A program made the translations under genes and the position numbers. 64,000 bases of DNA from Tolypocladium sp. Sup5 PDA-1 (lineage: Eukaryota; Ascomycota; Sordariomycetes; Hypocreales; Ophiocordycipitaceae): assembly GCA_000750105.3 (NCBI GenBank), contig JPHH03000077.1, positions 1-64,000 of the forward strand. The letters run 5' to 3'. The notes beneath the pieces were generated by a model. That model was not told the origin of the DNA. It worked only from the letters and a program-made list of their open reading frames with translations, and did no database searches. This document shows, one piece after another, positions 42,391 to 53,446 of this stretch (its first letter is position 1; the number at the start of each line of letters is the position of its first letter).

Positions 42391-44493
42391 TCATTGCCAA
42401 CTCTTCCCCAGTAAGCCCTCACCACCCTGTCCCTGTTCGTACTCCCGCATCTTCAGCACCAGCTCTCCGAAGAGTCCGTTTGCCCATCCGAACCAAGCCC
42501 GCGTGAAGTCCAGCTCGTTCCAGCTGTTGACGCTCTCGTGCAGGACCCCGGAGCCAGCTGTTGAGTCCAGCACCATCCGCACCTGTTTCTCCACCTCCAC
42601 CTCAACGTCGTCCAACCCCGAGATGGGGTCATACGCCGTCAGACCCGCGATGACAGCGGCCATGGGCCACGCCTTGCCAGGTCCCACGTGCGGCCCGCCG
42701 ACTGCGGAGATGGCTGGGCCCCGCATGAAGTACGAGTTGTCCTCGCTGAGCACGAAGCGCCGGGTATTGCGATATATCTCCTCGTAGCCGCGAACCGACT
42801 GATCTTTCGGTAGGCCAGGCAGGACATACGCAGGCTTGGTGAAGTTCCAGAGCGGCATCGCGAGCAGAGAAGGAACATTCGCGTCGTCCATGACATTAGC
42901 GCCGCCGAAGCCGTCGACTTCGTAGGCAAAGATCTTTCCAAAACCGGGGCGGTTGACGATGGCGTCCTTGTCAATACCACGGCGGATTCCTCTGGCAAAC
43001 TCGCGCATCTCCTCCGTCAGGTAGGCAGCAAGGCCACCTTCTAGCTTGCTCATGATCTCAGATGCCGATTCGAGGTAGGCCGCGAACATCATGTTGGCCG
43101 GGACAAGGAACTGAAAGATGGTGGCGTCGTCCGAAGGCCGGAAGGCAGTGCGCACCATGCCGTTCTCCTTGCTGGGATTGCCGAGGCCGTCGTTGGTCAA
43201 TGTCTCGCTCCCGCGGTTAGTCCAGCCGGTGAAGGTCCAGGCAGATTTCTCGACTTTGCCGTCATCGGCATAAGTCCCGAGGCGCATGGCGCCGGCAGCT
43301 TTCACGGCAGCATCAACGGCGGCAATCCAGTTGTACTTTTGGAAGAAGCGGTAGTCTCCCGTCTTCTGGAAGTAGCCAACGGAAATTTGAAGGAAGGATG
43401 CTAATGAGTCTAGCTCCCACTTACAGTCGAAGACCTTTGAGGGATCATAAGGCGGCAGGGGATTATTGTGGCGGTAAGCGCCGTTTGTAGTCGGAGGGAT
43501 GCCGGACTCAGGGGGCGGTTGAAAACTGTGGCAGTAGGGTGATATGATGATGTACCGCGCATGTGAGTTGATTACGCCACGCCAGAGACTGGCCAGAGAG
43601 TCTGAGTCTGGCGAGGCTTCCAGTAAGGGCAGGTAGGAGTATATCTGCGAGGCAGAGTCCCGTAGCCACATGGCATCGATGTCACCAGTGATGACATAGG
43701 TCAGTTCCTGGTCGGTGACGGCGAATTCTCCGGTCTCTGGATCCGACTCATTGGCATACCCGCGCCATTTGACCATGGTATCGAGGGTCATCGGGTAGGC
43801 GTTCTCGAACAGACGGGAGAGGTCGGGGTCCTTGATGACGCCCTTGATATCATTGATAAGAGTCTCCATGGCAGGAAGGCTAAATGTGCGGCACTCGGGC
43901 GGCGGGCGCACATATGGAAACTGGCGCTTGCCTGTCGAATTTGGCCCCGGCCGGGACTTCATCCATTGCTCGAAAGGCACACAGCCATTCTTCTCAGGCG
44001 CCGCTTCTGTGAGATCATCTGAGGATGCTGGGGGATCAATATTGGCAGAACCCGGCTCCGTAGTCACGAGGTCCGGCTCATCGGTTGGTGATGATTGCTC
44101 CGCTGGCGGGTGAGCAGGAGGGTTTGGCGGGACGTCCGATAATCGCCAACTTTCCAGCTCTTCATGCCATGGATCCTGGTGTTGTCCGCCACTGGCGACA
44201 TTCTCCCCCACCAAAGCCTGATCTTCATCGTGCCCATTGTGGTGGTTGGTCTTGTCGAAGTCAGCTTCAGTGTGCGTTACCTGGGTCACGGACTGCTTGT
44301 CCCGATTGACGATGTGCTCGGGAGAGAAGTCCTTGTCTTCCTTGTCCGCCGTTGAGCCCTGGCTGGGCCTAGCGGGCAACCTTGAGGTGTCCAGGAAGAG
44401 GAAGAGGAGGAGGACGAGGGCGGTAACGGCGAATATGCGGGCCCGCCGGGTCTGCCGGGAGCCGCTCAGAACGCTGAAGGTTGGCCTATGCAT
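42391..44493 (-). CDS. GH125 exo-alpha-1,6-mannosidase (Mug157-like), type II membrane protein
   Basis: Single exon, 700 residues. A short basic cytosolic N-terminus is followed by one membrane anchor (VTALVLLLFLFL, about residues 24-35), then a polar low-complexity stem to about residue 190. The catalytic region opens RTFSLPAMETLINDI and contains TYVITGDIDAMWLRDSASQ, the GH125 signature, and later AFRPSDDATIFQFLVPANM and NVPSLLAMPLW. GH125 enzymes cleave alpha-1,6-mannose from glycans; a Golgi or secretory-pathway location is inferred from the membrane anchor. Length and layout match fungal members of the former DUF1237 family. Confidence 0.92.
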   Translation of the reverse strand: MHRPTFSVLSGSRQTRRARIFAVTALVLLLFLFLDTSRLPARPSQGSTADKEDKDFSPEHIVNRDKQSVTQVTHTEADFDKTNHHNGHDEDQALVGENVASGGQHQDPWHEELESWRLSDVPPNPPAHPPAEQSSPTDEPDLVTTEPGSANIDPPASSDDLTEAAPEKNGCVPFEQWMKSRPGPNSTGKRQFPYVRPPPECRTFSLPAMETLINDIKGVIKDPDLSRLFENAYPMTLDTMVKWRGYANESDPETGEFAVTDQELTYVITGDIDAMWLRDSASQIYSYLPLLEASPDSDSLASLWRGVINSHARYIIISPYCHSFQPPPESGIPPTTNGAYRHNNPLPPYDPSKVFDCKWELDSLASFLQISVGYFQKTGDYRFFQKYNWIAAVDAAVKAAGAMRLGTYADDGKVEKSAWTFTGWTNRGSETLTNDGLGNPSKENGMVRTAFRPSDDATIFQFLVPANMMFAAYLESASEIMSKLEGGLAAYLTEEMREFARGIRRGIDKDAIVNRPGFGKIFAYEVDGFGGANVMDDANVPSLLAMPLWNFTKPAYVLPGLPKDQSVRGYEEIYRNTRRFVLSEDNSYFMRGPAISAVGGPHVGPGKAWPMAAVIAGLTAYDPISGLDDVEVEVEKQVRMVLDSTAGSGVLHESVNSWNELDFTRAWFGWANGLFGELVLKMREYEQGQGGEGLLGKSWQ

Positions 44494-47046
44494 TGGGGGT
44501 TACTCGACAAAGGCTGAAAATGCTACCCCGCGACGAGACAGACCAGTCTGCTTTTGTTTTGCTGATTATTATGGGATACGATGCTCATGCAAGGGGTATT
44601 GATACCAGCGGGTGGAGCGGTTCCTCTGGATCAGCGTCTCGGAACGAAGTAGGAAGTCAGGGGCCCGTGACAGGGGGGCCCTGTCACCGTGTGAATCCAA
44701 AAGTGGCTCTCGCAAGTTCGCTCCTTCCTCGGGTGAATAAGGTCAATCCACTCGACCTCACCCCTCTAACAGGCTTTTATCATTCCCTGACAATCGGTCT
44801 TGCGCCTTTTGATAAGTGACCTTTACTTTATCTGACGTTCAACAGCTGCAAGGGAGGCGTTGGCAGCTATGGGCTCGTCAGGCCACAAGGCATCGTTATG
44901 GGCAGCGTTAGAAGGTTGCGAGGCCGCCTTTTTGGCGGTCTTTTCGCGAGGAGGCTTTAAGGTTGAACCCCCCCCCCCTTTCGCCTACTCACCGGCGGCT
45001 TCGGTAGCCTTAGCTTGCTTTCTTGTAAGTGGCATTTCGGTGAGACGTACGGAGAGTGTGCGTGCCTAACAACACTTCTCGAGCAGGGCTTAGTGGAACA
45101 GTGCAGAAAACAAGTAAATCGCTACTAGCACGGTGACAGGCCCTTACCCCAACCTCCGTACGTCTTCGACATGTTGGGGTGTTTGTAGGTGCTTGGAGGT
45201 GCTTGGAATTGTCGACGTGGCCTCGCCAGTCAGGATACAAGACATGGCGCACAGGGCACATCGAACGTGCTCTCTATAGGGATGTAGCCCTTGTTGCCAA
45301 CATAAGGTTATGATTAAATGGAATAGCTTAAATAAGGAATACTGCTTGTTTAAGATGCTACCAAATTGGCTACTTGACTGGTTGATTGATTAATAATTGC
45401 GTTTACCTATACGAATAGTTTGCGTGTAAGTGGCATTGCTACTTCGTACGTTGACTGTGATTTCGTAAAAGTCAAATGGCCAGGTCGGGGCGGCAAAGTG
45501 TCGGGGAAGTTCGTTGAATAGGCAAGCAAGGCAAGGTCTGTGGAGCGGGGCTAGCCGGGTGGTACGGGACAACCTCGGGGAAGTTCGAAAGAATAGAAGA
45601 GATTTCGTCCGCTCTTCCATACTTAAGCGTGCCAACTTTGCAGCCAATTAGTACCGGCCTCGTGTTCCGTTATATACCGAATTTGCTAATAAACTGGTAC
45701 ATACGGCCATACCTACTAGAACACACGGGATCCCGTCCGCTCTCCCTTAGTTAAGCTAGTAAGGGGCAGATTAGTAGTTGGGTCGGTGACGACCAGCGAA
45801 TACCGGCTGCTGTATGTTGTATTTTATTTTTTGCAAAATTCTATCTTATTCCTTTTTGCCTTTTCTATAATGCTTCTCGTATAAAGAAGGTTACGGTACT
45901 CCGTATTGAGTACTCCGTATAATACGTGGATGGCAGGGGAGGGTGGCTGCCTGATATGCGGCCGCATGCATGTTGGTTGTGGCTATTTCGTCTGCACGCG
46001 ACTCATCAATTGTCGGATAGAAGCGGTTGACTTAGGCAGCCCTTGGGCAGAGGAAAAAGCAAGTCATAGAGGTTAGAGATCCGCTGACTAGACAGCTGAC
46101 TGGGCAGATGACTAGATCGCCGGTCTGCTGATCTATCAGTTAGGCTGCTGACCCCGAGGGCTGAGAAAAGGCAAGAAAAAGGCCGGCTAGCCACGGAGGC
46201 AGCTGGAAGCTCAAGAGGGCAGGATTTCACTTACACGGATGGCAAGGACAAGCAGCAGATGCATCAATTGAACAAGAATAGGGACTCATACGACTACATT
46301 CGACCTCTGCATTTGACTTCTATTTTTGACCACTGAATTTACCCCTGAATTGGAACCGCATAACGCGACATCGATATCGCAGATGACTGTCATATCATAT
46401 TGGTGACTCGCGGCTTGTCGTATTTACAATTCGAGCTGCAACCCAACGATGATTAACATGCGGCCCGTTATCGCTCTCACCGTCGTCGGCGTCGGAAGAA
46501 ATTGACATCGCGCTGTTCAAGACCACGCGCGATTAGACGATGGACAATCTCGCTCTTTTTGCGCCGTCACGGAAGCTTGCTGTAGGGATGCGGCGGCAGG
46601 AGGTCGCGACGGCATCTGCTGCGGTAGTGGATGCGATGGTTTTGTGAGGCGAGAATTCTCTGTGCGCGTCTCAACTGGAGGAGCCCAAAAGTCCTGATTG
46701 TCGAGTGCGACTAAAGCTGACGTGTTGTGGTTGTAACTTGCATGGCATCCAATCCTTGCAAGGAAACAAATGCGGACTTGTCAGGACTCAGTAAGCTTCT
46801 CGGCATTGCCTCGATTGCAGCGTTGCTATTTCAAAGAGTCAAGGTAAACGTTGTGCTACAAAGGTTTTTTGAGCGCAAAAAGCATATCCAGGCCTAAACC
46901 AACTCTTTCGTAGCCATATTCAGCTGAAAGATTGTCCCCCCTGCCAAGTAAAGTCTACTTCTACTAAGTACATCCATATATCCAACGAAAAACTAGCCCC
47001 CGAGTTACATGTAAACGCTGATTGGAGTCACAGAAACTCCCATACA
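44494..47046. other. Intergenic region, AT-rich in the middle
   Basis: No gene. 45260-46000 is AT-rich with short homopolymers and TACTTCGTAC / TACTCCGTA motifs at 45440-45449 and 45892-45925. An 11-C run lies at 44968-44978. The right part (46831-46986) is a copy of the PaiB-like gene's 3' flank. Confidence 0.6.
46831..46986 (+). repeat. Dispersed duplication, copy 2 (orphan 3' end of a PaiB-like gene)
   Basis: Matches 38527-38690 in the same orientation, including the last codons before the TAA, but no PaiB-like coding sequence precedes it. Differences are scattered, with many transitions, so the duplication is not recent. Confidence 0.7.
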
Positions 47047-47559
47047 TCAAGCAAGATACACCGCAAACGCCGCCGCGCTCAACAATGCCGCCGCAGCAGC
47101 CGGGTATCCGCTCGCCCTGCCGGCCGCCGCGCCCGTCTTGCCCGTGGAGCCAGTGCTTGACGGGCTCGGGCTCGCGCTGCCGTCCTTGGACAGCGTGGCC
47201 TGGCCAAAGTTGGCGTTGAGCTTCTCGCACCACAGGCCGACGACGGAGAAGTCGGCGGCCGTCTTGCCGGCGTCGAGCAGGATGGTGACGGAGTCGCTCG
47301 ATGCGGGCTTGGACACGCGCTCGTTGTTGATGCGGAAGCCCTTGGGCAGGTCGCTGTTCGTCGCGCCCCACCAGTAGAGCGCCGGCGCGGAGGCGTCCTT
47401 GAGCTTGTAGTTGGAGATCATGATGGCCGAGTCGTTAACGACCTTGACGGTGCCGCCGAGGCCGCCGTCGAGCGAGGATAGGGTGCCCGTCCAGCCGGAT
47501 TCTGCGGCCAGGGCGGCGCAGGGGAGGGCGGCGAGGGCGGCGAGGGAGTTGAGGAGCAT
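47047..47559 (-). CDS. GPI-anchored DM13-domain protein
   Basis: Single exon, 170 residues. Residues 1-19 are a signal peptide ending ALA. The DM13 domain follows (about 22-121): WTGTLSSLDGGLGGTVKVV, the short strand motif IMISNYKLKDASAPALYWWG, and a single conserved Cys near its end in GLWCEKLNANFG. A Ser/Thr/Gly linker and a hydrophobic tail (AAAALLSAAAFAVYLA) predict GPI anchoring, so the protein should sit on the outer plasma membrane or wall. DM13 has been proposed from comparative genomics to take part in extracellular electron transfer through its conserved cysteine; direct proof in fungi is lacking as far as I know. It is divergent from a ferric-reductase-type gene, 1.2 kb away. Confidence 0.85.
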   Translation of the reverse strand: MLLNSLAALAALPCAALAAESGWTGTLSSLDGGLGGTVKVVNDSAIMISNYKLKDASAPALYWWGATNSDLPKGFRINNERVSKPASSDSVTILLDAGKTAADFSVVGLWCEKLNANFGQATLSKDGSASPSPSSTGSTGKTGAAAGRASGYPAAAAALLSAAAFAVYLA

Positions 47560-48718
47560 GTTGGAGTTGTGGGTGGTTGATGGATGTATAGAGACAAGAG
47601 GCTTTTGGCACGGCGGTGTAGTTGTGGTGGTTGCAGCGGGTAGACGGCGCCACGCGGGATCAACTTAAGCTCTGAGAGGAAAGATTCAGTCGGATACAAG
47701 GTGAGTGTAGTAGTTCGGGGGTTGTCCAAGGTGGTTGCCACATTGCCTTATATAATGAGAGATGCGAGGCCTCTCAGATGTCTCTCACCTGTACACTCCA
47801 TCAAGATACCAACCCCTTAACGCAATTGGAGTTGATTCCTCATGAGCCCCGAATCCTCCTCCTGGTGGCGTCACAGCGCAGGCGGAGTCGAAGACAAACA
47901 CATTGAAGGCCCACCGCTCCACTGGGGTTTCGCGCAAGTCTGGGCGTGCGCAAGCGAGGCCGCTTACACGGCCAGCCAAGACATCAGAGATGAAGCCTGC
48001 GTGCCCGGTATCCGTACGTCTACCATTGGTGGTTTGGATTCCCAACTTCTTTGGAATCATTTTGGCCGTAGGGCTGAGGCTGAGACGTGATTGGCTGCGG
48101 CGCGGACCACATGTCCTAATCGGGAAGCGCACTCCCCCAGCTTTTCCTCCCTCTCGCGTCCGTGTCCTTGGATTCCCCCTGGCCAATGATTAGCTGCTCA
48201 ACGAGGCCTGGATTCCATGGAAGGTGCCTTTGTGGCTTCTGCGAGCGCCGGGGGCGTCGTTGGTAGATGCGAATTGCGGCAGGAGGAGTGCGGGCCGCGT
48301 CTGTAATCGCTCCCACGACCCACTGAGACCCCATTTGGAATCATTTTCACGAGCCACCACCCGCTCCTTGGCAATCTCAACGCAGCTGTCGATGGAACCG
48401 ATTCCAAGTGTCGGGAATTATCTCTTAGAGGATCTACGGACGTGACAAAACAGCAGCCAATGTTTCTGCATTCGTTTGAAATCAGCCAGGGCATAGCCCC
48501 CGAGGGCGTAGTCCTACTCGAAGCCTCAATTGATCCTACGCCAGAGCGGCCAGAGATGGGATTTTCTATTTAACAGCTGGCCAGTGGTGGTACGTTGAGA
48601 GAAATAGGCAGACAATCTTCTGAATGCGTTCTGGTTCTGTGTTATCATAACAAGGCGAATACCTTGAATCTGTCGCCATCATCTTTATACTCGTTCTTTA
48701 CATGTACAGACCGGCAAC
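47560..48718. other. Shared upstream region of the DM13 and ferric reductase genes
   Basis: No gene seen. GATA-type sites occur near 48419 (AGATAA, minus strand) and near 48642 (TGATAA, minus strand); these could bind GATA factors including iron regulators, but they do not match the full ATCWGATAA siderophore-repressor site. Confidence 0.45.
47750..47756 (-). promoter_or_regulatory. TATA-like element of the DM13 gene
   Basis: TATATAA on the plus strand (TTATATA on the gene's strand), about 190 bp upstream of ATG 47559. Confidence 0.4.
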
Positions 48719-50388
48719 ATGGTCCAACCCGTCATCCAAGACCAATACACCGCCACGCGGGCGTATTTCGCCTCGGTCATCGGTTTGCTCTTTGCAGAAA
48801 GCTTGCTCCGACTACCGGCGTACCTAAGTCACAAGTATTACCACGGTAGTGCCCACCTCACGATGTCTACACGTAAACAGCCACTCACTGTTATCCAGGC
48901 CAACCGCAACCCAAGAAATGCGCATCCCACTGGAAACTCACCGTCCTCGTCCACAAGCTCCTCAACTTTCCATCGTCCATCCCCCTCTTTACCAGCTACC
49001 ACGCCGCCGACCTCCTGCGCTTCCTCGCCTTCGCCGCGCTCAACGTCATCTTCGGCCTCAACGACAATCAGTACACGACCGACTACAAGCTCTATGGCTG
49101 GCTGAGCATTGCCAACGGTGGCCTCTCGCTGCTGCTCGCCGCACGCACCAACCTCTTTGCCCTCGTGCTGCGCATCCCCAGCCCCGTTCTGCTGCAGTAC
49201 CATCGCTGGGCCGGCCTCGCGACCGTCGCGCACGGCACCGCACACTTTGGGTACAACGTCATGCACTACATCCAAACCGACCAGATTGCCAGCAGCTTCG
49301 TCAACACGCGCATCCGTGTCGGCGCCATGGCGTGGGTGAGCCTGGCGCTCATCTTCCTCACCGCACTGCCCATCGTGCGCCGACGCGGGTTCGAGGTCTT
49401 TTACTACGCGCACGCGCTGTTCTTTGTCTTCATGGTCGGGGCCCTGATTCACACGACCAACGGGCCGGAGTTCTTGCTGCCGGGGTTCTCGCTTTGGGTG
49501 GTTGACCGGGCTCTTCGCTTCGCGTACAACTTCCGGCGTATCGAGGTGGACAGCGTGACGCACTACGAGGGCGGCGTCACCAAGTTCAAGGTCAGGGGCA
49601 TGAAGACGAGGCATCCTGGACAGGTCGTCTGGGTGCAGATTCCGAACGTGTCGTTCTTGAACTGGCACCCGTTTACTGTTGCGAGCGCGCCAGGGCAGAG
49701 TGGTGGGCTTGTTACGATTGCCGTCAGGGGCTTGGGAGGCTACACAAAGGGCGTGCAGCGCGCACACGACGACTGCAAAGGAGACTCCCAGAGTGCAGTC
49801 TCCAGAGAGAGTCAGATAACCATGCGCCTGGACGGCCCCTATGGTGTCGGCAGGATACAATGGGGTCGACTGCCAGTGACGGTTCTGATCGCTGGCGGCA
49901 TCGGAATCACCCCGGGCATGAGCATCGCGTCGCATCTCATCAAGAAGGCCGCTTCCTGTCCATCCAGAGACCAAGTTGTGTCCCATGTTCACCTTCTCTG
50001 GATCGTCAAGGACACCCGCCACATAGAGTGGTTCCATGAGGAGCTACGAGAACTCCACGCAAGGTCCCTGCGAGAAGACGTCCCCGCCACCTTGGATATC
50101 ACCATTCACACGACAGCCAGCTCCGTATCAACGCCTGACTCGCTTAGCCGAGATGAGTCGTACGAGATGCAAGCCCTCAAGCCAGCAGACGGCCCGTGGA
50201 CCATCAACACAGGCCGACCGGATGTCGCAGCCTGGCTCGGCCAAGTGAAGGGAGCACGCATTGGGATGGATGCTGCGATAAACGTCTGCGGTCCAAGGGC
50301 GCTGATAAACGAGACTAGAAAAGCGGCAGGGGCGGCAAGTTCGGAGAAGGGGATATTTTACGTCGAGGAGGAAGTGTTTGAGTTGTAA
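48719..50388 (+). CDS. Ferric reductase / NADPH oxidase-type transmembrane oxidoreductase
   Basis: Two exons, 48719-48845 and 48899-50388, 538 residues. The membrane half has the heme-ligand histidines in YHRWAGLATVAHGTAHFGY and in YYAHALFFVFMVGALIHTT. The cytosolic half carries the FAD motif HPFTVAS, the MRLDGPYG segment, the NADPH motif AGGIGITPGMSI, and a C-terminal CGP. The enzyme moves electrons from NADPH through FAD and two hemes to an outer acceptor, typically Fe(III) or Cu(II), at the plasma membrane. It is slightly shorter than yeast Fre proteins. Neighbouring DM13 protein could be a partner (inference). Confidence 0.9.
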
Positions 50389-50643
50389 GTTGTAGAATAG
50401 ACCGTCGGCGGGATTGACTTTACGCTGCCTCTTTGGATGAGGAGACATCACATATTTGAAGAAGCTATACAGAGAGAGCGCCTTATTGAATCCAGTTAGT
50501 GCCAGCGGGATAGAAGTCGCTGTATGCAATAAGAAGCATGAAGACATCACTAAATGTAGGTGCACTAAATGTAGGTGATTTGGGTAACAAGCGAGTTGTA
50601 TACATGTACGAAAGCCACCTTGCGTCAGGCTAAAGAATCGGAA

Positions 50644-51044
50644 CTAAATCAATACAATCATTTCCTTCTCTGGCGACAGCTCCTCGACGACATTACCGTC
50701 TCCATCGACAATCATCGCCCTGCATGCAATGTGAGTACAGGCACACGAGAAGCCCAAGGAACAAGCAAGACTCACTGCTCAAAATCCCACTGAGGCGCAC
50801 CGTGCGTACGGAGCGACCAGGCATTCTGGCAATCCTCCACGGACTGGTAGTCGACCCACCAGAAGCGGCCATCACGCCGCATGATTCCCTTTCTCCAGTG
50901 GTGCGTTAGGTGGAAAATATCCGTCAGCAAGGTAAGCTGCCACTCCAGGTCTTCCCCGTTACGAGCCACGAGGTCTTCTTTGAATTCGACGGCGATGTAG
51001 TACATCACGCCCCGTGGCGCATTTGCATGCTGTTGTTCAGCCAT
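50644..51044 (-). CDS. Small hypothetical protein
   Basis: Two exons, 51044-50776 and 50719-50644, 114 residues. The intron has a GTGAGT donor and CAG acceptor and its removal yields an uninterrupted frame ending in a Glu/Leu-rich tail. MYYIAVEFKEDL near residue 14 could be the true start. The sequence DIFHLTHHWRKGIMRRDGRFWWVDYQ is notably rich in Trp, His and Arg and looks like a compact alpha/beta fold. No family recognised. It is convergent with the ferric reductase, 255 bp away. Confidence 0.55.
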
Positions 51045-51956
51045 TGCGAATTTGTGAGTGAGCCACGAAGTGAGATCCCTCGGTTGACTCGGGTGAATGC
51101 GTTTAAGTGATCTGGAAGATTTCTGAGCGAACAAAGCTGGTAAATGTGCACAGATGACTTCTGAGAGTGATGCCTCTAAGAGAGGAAACAAGAAAGGAGC
51201 CGTACGACACTCTTTAGAGTAAATAAATATTCCGCCGGAGGGGCCAAAAGAAGCACCTGACCCACGGGTAGGATAACAACAGCCGCTGAACAAGTGGAAA
51301 GAGAAGAAAGGAGGCTCGCCATTCAGACACAGCTCACGCGCGTTGCGCTTACACAAACACTCTGTGTTCACTGAAGGCGAACAGAACGCCCCCCCACCCC
51401 CAACACACAGGTGATGAATGCCATTGACCTGCACAAAGGATGGCGGCTGTGCCACAAAGACCCAGACGGAATTAAAGCACTGTATCTAGAGGATCTGCCT
51501 GATGAACGTTTGCAAACTATTAGTGCTTCCCGATATGACAGCACGGCTCCCATTTCCATAGAACCGGGGCGTTGCAAACTCATGTAAAAGGGTACAAGAC
51601 GGGGCAGGGTAGGTAATCTCCCAGATAGAAAGGGTTGCCCGACAGTATAGTACCTACGCGCAACTCGCTGTTGCTCTATTTGTACGTGGAATTGTGAATA
51701 GGTAGACCGTACTGTCCATGTACCGACTCTGCTGCGATCGAGTGGAGGCTGTATTTTCGGTTCTCTGCTGCCTACGAGCTCGAATCTACGGGCTATGGGG
51801 TTTGGTACCACGGTAACCAGAGACAGACAAGTTTGCCAAGTCTATGGAGTACTCTCCCCAACAACCAGTCAGTGTTGAACCAGGCCTTTCGACAGACGGA
51901 TATTCCATGTCCGCTACAGGAGCCTCGTCTGAACGCTGGGAGACGCAAGCAACTCT

Positions 51957-52050
51957 GCGACCGGCCCAATGGAAACGTCAATTCCGACACAGGTGACAGG
52001 TCTCGGGACTCAAGGGTGGGCCGCGCCAGAATCTAATCTAACTGTTCGGG
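51957..52050. repeat. Diverged repeat, copy 1
   Basis: Shares ACCGGCCCAATG, AATTCnGACA and AGAATCTnATCTnACTGTTC with copy 2 at 54428-54620. The two ends lie closer together here. Confidence 0.5.
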
Positions 52051-52066
52051 CGATGACTCTGTAAGC

Positions 52067-52109
52067 TACGAAGTAGGTACGAAGTAGGTACGAAGTAAGT
52101 ACGAAGTAC
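52067..52109. repeat. Tandem TACGAAGTA repeats
   Basis: Four units of TACGAAGTA(G/A)G(T) in a row. This is the reverse complement of the TACTTCGTA palindrome half that recurs elsewhere. Confidence 0.9.
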
Positions 52110-52580
52110 TACAATAGAACAACATCCCATTCATCGTCGGACAGCATCAATAAGCCATTGACCACTGGCGTTGAGACGGTCCTGCCAAACGGTGGTGCGC
52201 CCCATATTTGATCCGAGGGCAACTCCCATCGCGCGTCTGTGTCGTGACGGGATGCGACGTGAAGTTGCCTCCGTCACCGCTGGACCACGATAAGAGAACC
52301 CGGAGCAATGCGACCATGAAGCCATCGTCACCGCAGCAGACTGCTTCCATTTCATCCGCCTCTTCTCCTGAGGCGAATCAGATAACAACCCCGTCGCGCG
52401 CGAACCTCCCATCGCCGCATGTATCGACCGACGGCGTATTAATGATATCCATCAGATCTCAAGCGTCACAGCTATTTCTTCCCCAAGGCTTAGCAAGCAT
52501 CATGTCGTTATCTGAGCGTATACAATAGCGGCCCCCCAAACCCAGCTTGTTCTTGTCAAACTTCGAGAGAAGATGCCAAA

Positions 52581-52630
52581 AAGCGAAGCAGCAACCATTC
52601 CTTGAAAGCGAAGCAGCAACCATTCCTTGA
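52581..52630. repeat. Perfect 25-bp tandem duplication
   Basis: AAGCGAAGCAGCAACCATTC plus CTTGA, two identical copies (52581-52605 and 52606-52630). Confidence 0.95.
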
Positions 52631-52864
52631 AGAGAGATTGATAGACGATACCGCGATTGCTTGCGCCTAGGAAACTTCCGTCGCCCTCTACTAAGGCGCT
52701 TCAAATTACAAAACAAGGCAAAGTTCATCGACCTGGTCGGCTATGGGCTAGATAGTATTATATAGAAGGTAGAAATTGGCGGTTGCATCGTTATACTTAA
52801 AGTAGTACGTTTAACCGTATAATAGTGCTATCACGACTATTAGCTAATAACGACGAAGTTCTAG

Positions 52865-53446
52865 GATAGTCATACTCCGGAGGACACACGGTATTGGGCA
52901 ATCCAGCGGGAATGCCAAAACGCTTCCCTCCTTCAAAAAATACATTTCGCAAGCGAACATTCTTCCGACTCTATTTAGCTTAACCCCGAACCGAAAACAT
53001 TTGACGATGCGCTGCGCAATCTTCACGCCTTCTCTAACGAGGGTCGTCGCCGATAACGGTTCCGAAACACCTAGGGCCGTCGAATACACTAATGCGCCTC
53101 GAACGAGGAAATGCTTCGGCTGGACAACGATCAGTGGCGAGGAGCTCTGTGCATTGCGCCCGGATTCTCGTCCTCCCGAAATGAATATAGACGGCGTTAT
53201 ACGTGAAATTTCACCGACCGAATGCTCCTACGCTATCGTTTATGAATATATGCCCGACAGTTAGTGTGCCCTTGCTGCAGATGTCCTGCAGGACTAGCTA
53301 GATTATTTTTGGCTCGCTAGATTCTGCTTGGTCCCGTTGCGCGTCGAGAATTGGAAAGGTCCTGGGATCTTGCTAGACTTGGCAGATCTCATATATCCTT
53401 GGCAGGCTGCATAGTTTGCCTCTCTTTATAGGAAACGACGCGCAAG
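52865..53446 (+). pseudogene. Decayed fungal gene relic (kinase-like / Fta2-like family suspected)
   Basis: No intact ORF, but protein-like stretches follow one another in the same orientation across different frames: WAIQRECQNASLLQKIHFAS, NEEMLRLDNDQWRGALCIAP, EISPTECSYAIVYEYMPDS, then LDYFWLARFCLVPLRVENWK, GPGILLDLADLIYPWQAA and, past an in-frame TAG, FASLYRKRRAR. The layout recalls a fungal family of short kinase-fold proteins related to kinetochore Fta2, but that name is from memory of motif style and is uncertain. Stops and frame changes show it cannot be expressed as is. Confidence 0.5.

Noticed and set aside
48838..50037. 399-codon minus-strand ORF
   Set aside because: Shadow of the ferric reductase gene on the plus strand, which has all catalytic motifs.
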